Part shown: piece after piece, positions 11,901 to 22,464 of the stretch
How the letters are laid out: every line of letters starts with the position of its first letter
Numbering within the stretch: position 1 is the first letter of the stretch
From: Okapia johnstoni
Lineage: Eukaryota > Chordata > Mammalia > Artiodactyla > Giraffidae
NCBI GenBank assembly: GCA_024291935.2
Contig: CM044308.1
Span: 116,524,501 to 116,588,500 of the forward strand
Direction: 5' to 3'
Length of the DNA: 64,000 bases
The notes under the pieces: generated by a model
Seen by the model: the letters and a program-made list of their open reading frames with translations, nothing else
Databases searched by the model: none
What the model was told of the DNA's origin: nothing
Translations under genes and position numbers: made by a program

Positions 11901-14900
11901 GTAGGGGGGCATGGCGCGGGGGCCAGGGCGGAGGAGGGGCTGGGTGCTGACCCTGCTGCCTGTTTTGAGAGCTCCCCACTGCACCACCCGCCACTCTGCT
12001 AAGAGCTTTGCCGGGATCCCATTCATTTGTGCACTGGTTCATCCAACCGATATTTGAGGAATGTGGCTCAGGTGGTAAAGAATCCGCCCGCAAGCAGGAG
12101 ACCAGGGTTCGATCCCTGGGTCGGGAAGATCCCCTGGAGAAGGGAATGGCAACCCACTCCAGTTATTCTTGCCTGGAGAGTTCCATGGACCGAGGAGCCT
12201 GACAGGGCTACAGTGGAGTCACAAAGAGTCGGACATGACTAAGCGACTAACACTTTCACTTTCTTTTTTTTTTTCTTTTTTTTTTTTAATTTATTTATTA
12301 TTTTTTTTATTTTAGTTGGGGGCTAACACTTTCACTTTCAATGTGTGCCTGGCCTTGTGGTGGGCACTGGGGTTGAATGGTGCTCAAAACAGAGAGCATT
12401 TTGCTCTCAAGGAACTCATAGTCTGGTGAGAAGACAAACGGGCAATTATACTGATGACTGTCATGACTGGAGGGAACGCAGGGAACTAAGACAACCCTTA
12501 TGGGGGCATCCCATGAGGTGTGTCAGGGTGGGGGTCACAGGAGGTGATGTCTCAACTGGGTGGGATCTGGGCAGGTGAGGAGCAGTGGGGAGAAAGACAT
12601 AGAGTACCAGATGCCTATTAATATTCTGGGCTCTGCCTCCCATGGCCTCAGACCCACGTATCCATAGAAGGAACGACAGAAGAAAAGGCTGGGACCTGGG
12701 AGAGGTGTGTACTCAGAGGCTGGAGGCCCCAACCAGGTCTCTTGCTCAAGGGCCTGTTCTCTTAACTGATGCTCTGTCCCCTGACCTCAGAACTGGACCC
12801 CGAGGCAGCCTTTCCTGCTGGGGTTGGATTCAGATGCCCCCAGGGCCCTGCAGGCCTGGGTCCTCCTTCCCTGTCTCTAGGTCTGGCTTGAGAGGGGGTC
12901 AGGTTGGCTCACTGAAACAGCCCCTGACCAGAATGCAGAGTTTCTCCAGGAAAGACAAACATAGAGGAGGCCCTGAAGGCAGGGGCTGTAGCTTGGCCAG
13001 TTGTCACTGTGCAAATACAGTAATTTCTCAGATGGGGCTGGTGGGGGCGGGGGCTCACACTTGGCATTGTCTCAGCTACTCCAGGCAGGAGGGCCTTGGC
13101 CCAACCTCGGAGACACCTATCTCTCCCAGGTCCAGGGGTGTCCACGCATCACCCCTTGGGAACACTGAGGTCAGGGCAGTGGGTTCAAGGTCAGATGTTC
13201 TCCTTCTCCTCCAACGGAGGCTAACAGTAGCCCGAGTGAAAGCTCAGCTTCTGCTCCAGTCCTGTGCATTGAGCTGGGTTTACTTTTTCACATTTTGTTG
13301 TGTGCTTTCATTTAATTTCAATTTCGGAATTGGTAAGATCCAATTTAAAAGCCCAAACTTTATGCTTAAAAAAAAAAAGCACACTCAGAGATCTCTTCTT
13401 CATTCTTTTTTAAAAATTTTTTTGTTCTTTTAAGTATTTATTTTCACTTGCCTTAGTGTTTTTAGCTGTACTTTTTCATGTTGTGTATTGTGTTTTTTTT
13501 AATCAATTTAATTGGTGGCTAATTAGTTTACAATATTGTAGTGGTTTTTTCTTCCTCATTCTTTTTTCATGGCTACACTGTATTCCATTGGAGAGATGTA
13601 TGTGGAATCCCCTCTTGCTGGACAGGTGGGCTGTTTCCAAATTTTTGCTTCAAAACAATGCCACAGTGAATAGCCTTGTAATAGTCATGTTGTACGTGTG
13701 TGTGTTAGTCACTCAGTTGTGTCCGACTCTTTGCAATGCCATGGACTGTAGCCCACCAAGCCCCTCCGTCCATGAAATTCTGCAGACAAGAATACTGGAG
13801 TGGGTTGCCATTTCCTTCTCCAGGGGATCTTCTTGACCCAAGGATCGAACCCAGGTCTCCTGCATTGCAGGCAGATTCTTTACTGTCTGAGCCACCAGGG
13901 AAGCCCCCATGTTGTACATTGGAAGGTATTACGTGTGGGATTGATTTCTAGAAATGGCATTGCTAGGTCATATAATAAATGCAACTGGAGTTGGAAAGGT
14001 GCCACATTCCCCTCCCCTTCTGTTGGGTTAGCCAAAGTTTGTCCATGTTTTCCCTTAAAATAAACAGATAACCCTAACCCTAAGGTATTACAGAAAAACC
14101 CAAACAAACTTTTTGGCCAACCTAATATAAAGGTGCATATTTTGTGCTCATTTGAGAGACGTTACATGAGCGCTTATTTCCCTAAAGCCACCAGAGAGTG
14201 TATTGTCAAACTTTTGTATTTTTGATAGTCTGAAAAATGAGCTAAGATAGTTTCAGTTTACTTTTTATTTACATCTCTGATTATGAGCGAAGTTGAGCAT
14301 CTCTCCATATGTTTAAGGGCCTTTGCCTTCCTTTTTCTGAAAACTATCAATGCGTTCACCCATCTTTCTGTTGGATCATTGGCCTTTTTCTTTCTGGTGG
14401 ACCCTGAATTTTGGACTCTCCAAGGATGTCCAAGACTTCACCCCTGGAGCACAAGAAAGGGACATGGTGCCAGGAAATGCTGAGACAGGATCCAGCATGC
14501 CCCAAAGAACAAATAGTAGAAATCCCAGTGGCTACTGTCTGAAAGTAAGAACACATTCTTCCCCAATGCCAGATGAGAACCGGCCTAGGAGAGTGGCGTT
14601 TCTAGGGTCTGAGCCTCAGCTGTTGCTTCTGCGGTCCGTCTCTTCCTGTCAGAGAAGGGAGTGGAGGTTAGAGGGTGTGTGCACCCCACCAAAGGAGTGA
14701 GTGGCAAATGCATGGCTGGCACCCAGGTGGCTCCCTCAGCTCCCATGTCCTTGGAACTGGACTCAGTTTCCATGGCTCCGTCTCTGTCTTGACACAGCCC
14801 CAAGATGGCCCTTTACCATCTGGAATGCTGCATGGAGCTAGCTGGAAGGCAGGCTGAGCTTTCTTGCTTGCTCCCTTCAGTCAGGGGTGAAGGGACAACC

Positions 14901-17635
14901 CAGCCAATCAGGAGCCTTCTTCCTCTGTTTCTTCGGACCCCAGAGAAGAGTGGGTGGGAGGCAGCCTGGAGGGCCCCCTTGAGGAGGTAGCAGGTTGGGG
15001 GGAGTGGTGGGACTGTCACCTTCGAAGGCTGGCAGCTGTTCCCTCTCCCTAGCAGAGAGCTGTTCCCTCTCTGCCTGTTTCCCCATCCCTCCCACTTCCC
15101 ACTGATCGCTACTTCTTGCAGTGGGATGGGGGAGGAACGGCGAACACGTAGGGGTCCCAAGCTCCCAGAGGTCCCCATGTCCAGTGGACTACAGTCTATC
15201 CTGGCCTGAGAAGCCAGTTCCTGGTTTCCTGTGGTTTCGGATTTGTCCTCAGCATCTTCCCCCCCGCACCAAAGTTAAACTCAGCACAAACAAAAGATGC
15301 CACATCATCCCCCTGGAGAAATCCACTGCAGCAGTTTCTAAGCCTTTGAGTTGGGAAGCGCTTGTCTGGAGTCAGACTTAACTCTCCCCCACTGTCGCCC
15401 AAGCCTCTCCCCTTTTCATCCTTCTCTGCAGTGTAGAGCCTGCTGCAGTCCTCCAAGCCTGGTCCCTGGTTCAGCTCATAAGCTGGTGTCGGAGACAGGC
15501 CTGCGCCTCCCTCTAGTCTTTTCCTGGGCTCTGGTTCCTAGAGAAAACCCTCAGCCTCCTTGTCCTGGGAGGTCTCTGCCTCGCCAAGCTTCCAGGAGCC
15601 CCCTCCTTTCCACACATTGGCTGCCTTCTGCTGCCCTTGCAGTTCTCATCTGCTGGCAGGTTAATTGGCTAATTAATCTCTTAAGGAATCTTCCCTTTAG
15701 TGCACTCAGCCTTGCCAGGGGCCTGTTCAACTTGAGCTGCAGCCCTTTCCAGGAGAATTTGTCACTGGTGTTCAGGAAGTTCCATCTCCCTGGAGCTGCC
15801 CTGGGGCCCTGATCTAAATCAGCCCCTAGTAGGCATCCGGTCTCAAACTTTTTCTCCTCAGGGCTTCTTCTCAACCTTGAAGGCAGAGAAAAGCAAACAG
15901 AAGGGGCACCTCAGGCGGCAATCTAAGGGCAGCGTTACAGGCAGGAATTGGGTCCAGGTGGGGTTCAGGACCATGGAGAGTTCTCCAGCCTAGGCCGTGC
16001 CATCCAAGAGCCCGCTAAGAGCCTACAGGTGTGAAGCCCTGATGGGAAGGGGGAGGAGGTATGTAAAAATGAGGAAAGCTGGGTCCTGGTCCTCTCAGGA
16101 GCTCACAACAGAATGGGGGACCTGGGGATGGAGAAGGTATAGAGCCGTTGCTCTGCCCAAGGTATCATGCAGCTATTCTAAGAACATAGAAGATGAAAAG
16201 AATAGTCCCTTACTTGCAGGAAGGGTTCTTGGAGGAGGAGGAGGCATCTGTGCTGAGGCCTGGGGAGACAGAGGATTTCAACAGGTACAATAACTAGCTC
16301 AAGGCTGGGCTCTTAGAAGCATTTAATAAATGTAATCGAACAAAGGACTGGATGGACAGATTGGGGCACAAAATGGGACCAGACAGAACTCAGCTCCAGG
16401 CGTGCATGGGACAGACAGTGACCCTGGAAGTCAGACAGTGTGACCTGACCTATCCTGGCTTGGAGGTGGGGAAGGTGTAGCACTGAGTACTTGCCTTCTG
16501 CCCTGGGCCTGGCCTCCTGGGGATGGGTGAGTGTGGAAGGCTTAGGGTGCAGTGGCAGGTGAGAGTGCTGTGTATGGCTGGAGGTGGCAGGGGGCACAGG
16601 GAGCCCTCATGGCTGCTCTGACCTTGGTGTGGTTGGGGGTGTTGCAGGAATGGGCAGACGCCTGCTGCAGGGGACTCCGGAGTGTCCACGCCTACATCCT
16701 GGTCTACGACATCTGCTGCTTTGACAGCTTTGAGTACGTCAAGACCATCCGCCAGCAGATCCTAGAGACGAGGTGAGGGGCTGAGATACACTCCACTGCC
16801 ACTTAAGTGGATGCCCCCATGCCGTCCACTTCCCCTGAAAAGGGTGTGGGGAGGGGGGCAGGTCAAGTACCTCTGGTTCTCACACATATAGTTAAACACA
16901 TACTCACACCATTTTGCTGTCCCTGTTTCTGTTAACCCCTTTTGGGACCCTTACCGTGAGCTGGCTAGTCTAGTGCAGTAGTTAAGAGCAGAAGCTCCGG
17001 GAAGGAGACTTTCAGGGCTGTGTAACTAAGCTGGCCTCAGTTTCCTCATCTGTACAATGGGAGAACATTATTATTACGAACGCTCCGCAGCATGCTGGAT
17101 GTAAGTTCCTCCACCAGGGATGGAACCCATGCCCCTGCATTGGGAGCGGGAGTCTTAACCACTGGGCCACCAGGGAAGTCCCAGGGAGAACATTAACAAC
17201 CTACCTTTTTTATGCCAGTCATAGCGCCCCGCCTGGAACAGAGGGATGGTAGCAGTAACAGTGATCAGGCACAGCCCACCCTACCTTAGGTCCGGGGGGG
17301 GGAGGGGGTGTTGTGAGACGCGAGACGGTGGGGTGCTGAGCGAGCTTCCCACCTCTCCCCGCAGGGTGATCGGCACCTCGGAGACGCCCATCATCATCGT
17401 CGGCAACAAGCGGGACCTGCAGCGCGGACGCGTGATTCCGCGCTGGAACGTGTCCCACCTGGTGCGCAAGACCTGGAAGTGCGGCTACGTGGAGTGCTCG
17501 GCCAAGTACAACTGGCACATCCTGCTGCTCTTCAGCGAGCTGCTCAAGAGCGTGGGCTGCGCGCGCTGCAAGCACGTGCACGCCGCCCTGCGCTTCCAGG
17601 GCGCGCTGCGCCGCAACCGCTGCGCCGTCATGTGA
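11685..17635 (+). CDS. RASL10B: RASL10B, Ras-like protein family member 10B (203 aa, three coding exons)
   Basis: Coding parts 11685-11900, 16648-16772 and 17365-17635 join in frame to 612 nt, giving 203 aa, the length I recall for human RASL10B. The start is the ATG before [10 protein letters not shown], with G at -3 and +4. Visible features: G1 P-loop GARGVGKS (residues 11-18); a degenerate G3, DFPP at 59-62 in place of DTAG; G4 NKRD (128-131); G5 SAK (159-161); and a C-terminal CaaX box CAVM (200-203), predicting prenylation and membrane attachment. Family knowledge: a small atypical Ras-like GTPase (also called RRP17), expressed in heart and neural tissue and proposed to promote atrial natriuretic peptide release. 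It converges with GAS2L2 downstream. Identity is near certain; GTP hydrolysis is doubtful because the Gln61 region is missing. Confidence 0.97.
12064..12262 (+). repeat. Bov-tA SINE inside an old L2 fragment
   Basis: tRNA-Glu-like head (ggctcaggtggtaaagaatc, B box gggttcgatcc), then the Bov-A body ending gacatgactaagcgactaac. L2-like sequence lies on both sides (about 12025-12060 and 12335-12560), so the SINE split an older LINE2 copy. A T-rich stretch follows at 12263-12316. Confidence 0.88.
13696..13907 (-). repeat. Bov-tA SINE with perfect target duplication
   Basis: Minus-strand Bov-tA from the tcactcagttgtgtccgac end to the head complement gagccaccagggaagcc. It is flanked by a 10-bp duplication, catgttgtac, at 13686-13695 and 13908-13917. 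Confidence 0.92.
14023..14125. mobile_element. Short mariner-like element (MITE)
   Basis: About 103 bp bounded by imperfect inverted ends: ttgggttagccaaagtttgt on the left and acaaactttttggccaacct on the right. The size and ends fit a non-autonomous Tc1/mariner remnant common in ruminants. There is no transposase. A two-unit telomere-like motif is embedded at 14069-14083. Confidence 0.68.
14400..16640 (+). other. RASL10B intron, unique part
   Basis: No exon with homology, no RNA gene and no young repeat recognised between the L1 block and coding exon 2. Open frames in this stretch are not conserved proteins. Confidence 0.5.
16648..16772 (+). CDS. RASL10B: RASL10B coding exon 2 (residues 73-114)
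   Basis: Acceptor gttgcag|GAA and donor ACGAG|GTGAGG. It encodes [12 protein letters not shown] through QQILETR. It ends in phase 2; Arg114 is completed by the next exon. This is the central beta-strand/helix region of the GTPase fold. Confidence 0.96.
17071..17183 (-). repeat. CHR-type SINE inserted in a MIR
   Basis: Minus-strand CHR element (complement of gggacttccctggtggccca and the B box). A perfect 12-bp duplication, gggagaacatta, flanks it at 17059-17070 and 17184-17195. The surrounding 16975-17225 is an old plus-strand MIR split by the insertion. Confidence 0.88.
17365..17635 (+). CDS. RASL10B: RASL10B coding exon 3 (residues 114-203) and stop
   Basis: Acceptor ccgcag|GGTGATC. It encodes [19 protein letters not shown], the SAKYNWH motif and the basic-cysteine-rich tail ending RRNRCAVM, then TGA at 17633-17635. 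The high CpG content continues into the 3' UTR. Confidence 0.97.
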
Positions 17636-19780
17636 TGCGGCGGGGCGCGGGGCGGGAGAAGAACTCCGACGGCGGAGCATGGGGCCTGAGACGCCCCCGC
17701 AGCCACGCACCCCCCCCCACCCTTGGGGGGGAGAGAGGCCGAGGGCGGCGAGAGGGAGCGTCCCCGTCACCGCCCGGTCCTCACTCCCGCGACTGTCCGC
17801 CCCGGACGGCCGCCTCCAGTGCTGTAGTTCATACGGTTCCCAGCTCGGCCCCGAGGGGACACGCAGGGTGGGGGTGGGGTGGTGCTGCCTTGGCCGGACC
17901 CCCCCACCCCCCAACACACCCGTCTTCTCCAGAGAGTGTGTGTGGTGTCTTGTCATCGCCCCGCGTCGTCTTTCCCCGTGTCTGTCTGTCCGCCCACGCG
18001 TCTGTTGGTTCCCCACCCTCTCCACCTTCCAGCTTCGTTCACAGGGCTCTCATTTCGTCCATCCCCTTGTCGCGGATCCTGGCAGCTTCTTGGTGAGGCC
18101 AGCCTTCTGACCGTCAGCATCCCGGGCACAGGGCAGAGAGATGCGGGTGGCCCACGGACTGCAACTGGGGTCCGAGGGTTGAGGTCCTAAGGTCCGTCAG
18201 GGGGAGAAGGCTGAGCTCTCCCCCTTCCAGGGAGACCTCCCCGCCCAACAGTCCCCCCAGAGACACAACAACCTACCTTCCAGCCTTAACTTGATGGTCC
18301 GTCCCTGCCGGGTGCCCCTCACCCCCTTCCTGACCCTAAAGCCAGCTCACCCCCTGGGTTAAAAAAATTTTTTTTTTCTTCTAGACAGAATGTGGAGAGG
18401 GAATGCCCCAAATGATAGATTTATTTCCATGATGCCAGCTTCCAGCCCTCTGTTCCCTTCTGGGTTGGGTGGTCTGCCAGATGGGGAGTGTGGGGGAGGG
18501 GCTAGTGGTGGGCGGGGTGGGGGGGCGGTCAGGTTATTTCAGCGAAGACTCTTGTTTATTTCCCCATCTGACCCCAAGATGATTGCCCCAGACCCTGCCT
18601 GCCTTGAATCTCAGACTACCCTGATTAATCTGGGAAGGGGCAGAGCCACAAAAAGAATTATGCATCACCTGCTCCCGTGCTTGGGGGCGATAATGCCGGC
18701 ATCCCTACCCCCGGACGGAGGCCCTCGGGATCTGATGCCCCCTTGTCCCAACACCTGGTGGCACTATGCCCTGACCCACTCCGCCCCGTTTTCTCCAGCT
18801 GCCTGGCCAGTTTCTACCTCTCATCACCAGAGCTGATCACTGTCAGTTTTGTACAGACTTAGAAATAACAAAAGAAATGAAGACACTAGGAGTAGCCTGA
18901 GGAGATTACTGGGGGGCTTGGAGGCGGGGAGAAATGGTGCGAGCTCCCCTGCATCCGGGCCGAGGTCTTGAGGCTGAGCCATCAGCCCCTCTCTGATGGG
19001 AGGATAACGAGGTCCCTTGTTAGGAGACAGACAGAACAAGCTAGCCCCGAGGTAGCCGAGCTGTGGCATACAGACCAGGACACCAGGTAGCCCATGGTGG
19101 TGATGGAGAGGAGTCTGGGGACGGGGTCAGGGATGGCGAACTTATCATCCAGATGCAGTGTGAGAGGGAAGCTTTGATTCTTTCTCCCACTTCCCCAGGT
19201 GATGCCCCCTCCACTCGCTGGGGTTAACGCAGCTCCACCGTGACTGCCCTGACCTTGGACGGTCCAGTATCAGGGTTCTGGTCCCTGCTGTGCTGCGTGA
19301 CTTTGGGCAAGTGACCCGCCCTCTCTGAGCCTCCCTCTGAAGCAGAGGAGGTGGCTCCCCTCCCCCACACCTTGGAGTGGCTGGGAGGGTAAAGAAGAGG
19401 AGCTGCCCCCTTTCTCCCCTACATCCTTGCCCTCTGACTCACCAGGGGCATGGGTGAGGGAGGGCAGCATCTCACCTGCCCTGTTGCCGTTACCCCCAGC
19501 TCTGGGGCACCTGAAGTGAGGGTGAGGGACCCAGGCCCTCTGGCTGGCCCCGTTGGAGCCGTTGGAATGTATCGCCTGGCTGGCCCCCCTCACTCACCCT
19601 CCCACCCCCCACTACACCCCAGATCTTAGATTTTGATTCTTTCTGCTCCCATTCTGAGTCTCTGTCCTCCTCCCTGCCCCTTCCCTCCCCAGGGTTTCCC
19701 ACCACAGGGTCTGGAAGTGTGTGTGACGCCCATTGCGCTGTGATCGGAAGTCAGATTAAAAATCAGGGAGTGTTTTCCCT
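17636..19780 (+). other. RASL10B: RASL10B 3' UTR (proposed)
   Basis: About 2.1 kb of non-coding sequence from the stop codon to an ATTAAA signal, without SINE or LINE insertions, which is notable in such a repeat-dense window. The first 400 nt are GC-rich and later parts are C/T-rich. The end is inferred from the signal at 19755. Confidence 0.6.
19755..19760 (+). terminator. ATTAAA polyadenylation signal, RASL10B
   Basis: Common variant signal followed within 30 nt by a GT/T-rich stretch (gtgttttccctcgtttctgt). It is the best candidate between the RASL10B stop and the convergent GAS2L2 end. Confidence 0.55.
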
Positions 19781-20187
19781 CGTTTCTGTACCAAGGTGTT
19801 GGCTCAGTTCCTGCTGTGGGGACAAAGGGGCTCCCTACGGGGTCTGCCTTCTGAGCTCCAGGTGATGATGTAGCCTCAGTCCTAAAGCCAGGGTCAACCA
19901 GGAGAACAAAGGGAAAGGGAGAGTTGGGACTCCTCTCTCCATCTACCCTGCCTCGGAACCCTCCAACTGATCAAAACCATTCAGAGGATAACATTCTCTC
20001 TGCCACCTTCTTGGGAAGACTTTCATAAGTGGACTCAGGCCCAGCTTCTGGTTTTGTGTCTTTCTCCCACTCAGGGCTGAGGTGCTAACTCCAGGGGTGT
20101 AGATGTGTTAAAGAATGCTCTCAACCATCCCTCTTGACTCAGTGATCTCAGCTTCCAACCACCAGGGTAGAGTTTTGAAGTCACACG

Positions 20188-20391
20188 TGCTAAGTTGCTT
20201 CTGTCGTGTTGGGACTCTGTGACCCTATGGACCATAGCCCACCAGGTTCTTCTGTCCATAGGATTCTCCAGGCAAGGATTTTGGAGTGGGTTGCCATTCC
20301 CTATGCCAAGGGATCTTCCTTACCCAGGGATTGAACCTGTGTCCCGTAGTCTCCTGTGTTGGCAGGTGGATTCTTTACCACTAGCGCCAAA
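20188..20391 (-). repeat. Bov-tA SINE between RASL10B and GAS2L2
   Basis: Complement of a Bov-tA element: gttgcttctgtcgtgttggg end, the ggagtgggttgccattcc core and the head complement ggattctttaccactagcgcc. It occupies most of the intergenic spacer of the two convergent genes. Confidence 0.88.
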
Positions 20392-20420
20392 CCCCACAGG
20401 AGCCTGTATGGGGCAACCTT

Positions 20421-20441
20421 GTCCCTGTCCATGGTGCTGAT
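20421..20441 (-). promoter_or_regulatory. Candidate RE1/NRSE (REST-binding) element
   Basis: On the minus strand the 21-bp site contains the left half TCAGCACCA and the right-half core GGACAG at canonical spacing. By eye it matches 17 of 21 positions of the classical RE1 consensus, one of the four mismatches being the common C/T variant at position 11. It is just outside the SINE at 20188-20391, so it is not an obvious repeat by-product. It lies about 2.8 kb past the RASL10B stop codon and 240 bp beyond the proposed GAS2L2 polyadenylation signal. Confidence 0.55.
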
Positions 20442-20651
20442 GCAACAGCTGCTTCTGGGAAAGAAAGGCTGTCTGGCAAGGTTGGTTGAACCTCCAAAGG
20501 GGAAGCGTCTCTCACCCTCTAGCTCCCTCTTCCTCATCCCTCCCCCCCCCCGCCACCCCCCAGAGGGAAAAATGCTGCTAAACCTTTCTGCATCACCACA
20601 GTCAGACTGAAGGACTCAAGAGCTGGGGGTTCAGGGGCAGACCCTCTCATG

Positions 20652-20657
20652 TTTAAT
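20652..20657 (-). terminator. ATTAAA polyadenylation signal, GAS2L2
   Basis: TTTAAT on the plus strand, about 275 nt beyond the GAS2L2 stop codon. It gives a short 3' UTR of roughly 300 nt. The convergent RASL10B end lies about 0.9 kb away. Confidence 0.5.
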
Positions 20658-20930
20658 AACATAAGAGTTGTGGAAGTGGGCCTGGCCAGAGAAGAGGGCA
20701 CAGGAATTGGAGGAGCTGTTTTGGGAGAGGGTAGCCCCACCATCCTAGAGTTGGCTTGAGACTCATGGATTGTCTTTCTGCTCAACTGAGCAGATTGAGT
20801 CTCTGCTTTCTAACCTCTCCTGGCCAAGGTCCTGTATTGAGGGGAGGGGCCTTCCCTTCTGTTCCTGCAGTTGGGAGTGTGTGGGCATTTTTCACTTCCC
20901 TCCTCAGGGTAATGGAGGAGAAGCATCTTC

Positions 20931-22464
20931 TCAGACCCAGGACTCCTCCTCAGGTGAGAGGGGGACTGCATCGAGCTGCCAGGGCCCCTGGCCCTCCAAA
21001 GGTGGGGAGCCACTCTCCAGTGGGGCGGTTGGCTCTTTCCTCTCCTCTCCGTCCTCCTCCTCCCCTGCCGAGGCTCCATCCACCAGGGTTCCCTCCCTTC
21101 CCTTGCTGCCCAGTGCTGCTCTCAACAGGGTGCCCTTGGGGGGTGCCCTGACTGGACCCAGGTGGAGGTAGGTCAGCGGCTTGGGGATTCGTGATGGCCG
21201 CTTCTCAGGCCTGTGATCTCTCCGGGGCAGAATCCTGGGCCTCAGCTTCAGCTTGTAGATGGATGGGATTCTCTGGGGCTTCCGGAGTGTTCTCTTGCCC
21301 TTGCCTGGACATGCCTTGGCTCTCTCAGAACTGGGGTCAGAGGGTGAAGGTGTGAGGGACTCTGGGCTGGCAGTCACTGTAGGGGCTGAGCAGTCCTGTC
21401 CCCCTTGGACCTTTGTCCTGATGTCCTTGGCACTTGGGCTTGCTATTGTCCTCAGCCCACTCTCTTGGGCTCTCAGTTTCCCTTTGAGGCTTCCTGGGCC
21501 TGCAGTTACAGCTGGCGTAGGGGAGCCTGGAGGGGCTGCCTTCCAGGCTCGCAGGTCCACTTTAAGGAGGGGTGGGGGGCCCTGAATCAGCTCTTGGATG
21601 ACTTTGTCATAAAGACCCCCAGGGTCAGGCCACCACCCACCCAGACTGGGCACATAGACTCCACTTCGAGGAATGACTGCAGACCCAGCACCCTGGGGAC
21701 GGGCACCCGCCACTCCTAGCAGCTTCATGTTGGTTGAAAGCTCCTCCTCAAGGCCGTGATGGATGCCTTGTTCCTTGGTTCCGCCCGATGGCAAGGGGGT
21801 GCACCTCCCCTCCTGGTGCCGTGGGCCCTGGGGCTCTCCAGCCCCTGCTGTCACCTGGACATCCAGTTTCAGGTCCTCCTGCCCCTCTTCCACAGAACAG
21901 TGCTCATGTCTGGACTCAGACAGGTCTCCAGTGATGGCCCTTAATGGAAGGGGGCCTCTCTCCAGTTCTGTGCTGGGATCTCCACTTCCAGTTCCTGCAA
22001 AGCCTCTTCCTGGAGTTGGGGGGTGAGCTGGGGGCAACCGGACGGGGATCTTGGTGCATCCTTTGACAGGGGATGGAGAGCAGAGAGGTGCTGGCTCCCT
22101 GAGCTGCAAGGAAGCACCCGCAGCCTCACCCCAGGGTGGCTGCCTGGGGCCCAAGGGCTTGGCTGGGCTTGGAGAACGAGGCAGGGGAGACAGTCCTCTT
22201 GCTGGTGTCCCTTTGGTGGTAGCCTCGGGGGCTCGGAGTCTCTGGGGGGTGGGGGTCTGAGTTTCCCAGCTGTCTGTCCTCTCATGAACTGAAGATGTGG
22301 GAGTCCTCCCCCAGGGGAGTTCAGGGAGGTGTCTCTTCTCGCTCTTCCCCAAGGAGGTACACGGTGGGTCTTGGCCCCTGGGAGTGGGTGAGGACTCGGG
22401 GCTGGGCAGTTTGTCCCCAGCTGGCAGCTGCCTCTGAGATGGGGCGAACAACTTCTCCTGGCAC
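20931..22464 (-). CDS. GAS2L2: GAS2L2 coding exon 6 (C-terminal tail)
   Basis: Acceptor tttcag|GTGCCAGG. A single uninterrupted frame of about 510 codons ends in TGA at 20933-20931. It is low-complexity and Pro/Ser/Arg/Glu-rich, with the basic block [18 protein letters not shown] and the SRIP motif, as expected for microtubule and EB-protein binding. Confidence 0.96.

Larger units (their letters stand above)
13384..14400 (-). repeat. Old L1 fragment, interrupted by a SINE and a mariner-like element
   Basis: Blocks such as tacactgtattccattg, gggattgatttctagaaatg and gagcgaagttgagcatctct are typical of an inverted mammalian L1 3' region. The copy is split at 13696-13907 by a Bov-tA SINE and at about 14023-14125 by a short DNA transposon. 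Confidence 0.75.

Noticed and set aside
12027..12242. Recurrent short frames such as [24 protein letters not shown] peptides, here and at many sites
   Set aside because: They are translations of Bov-tA/Bov-A SINEs and occur wherever a copy lies.
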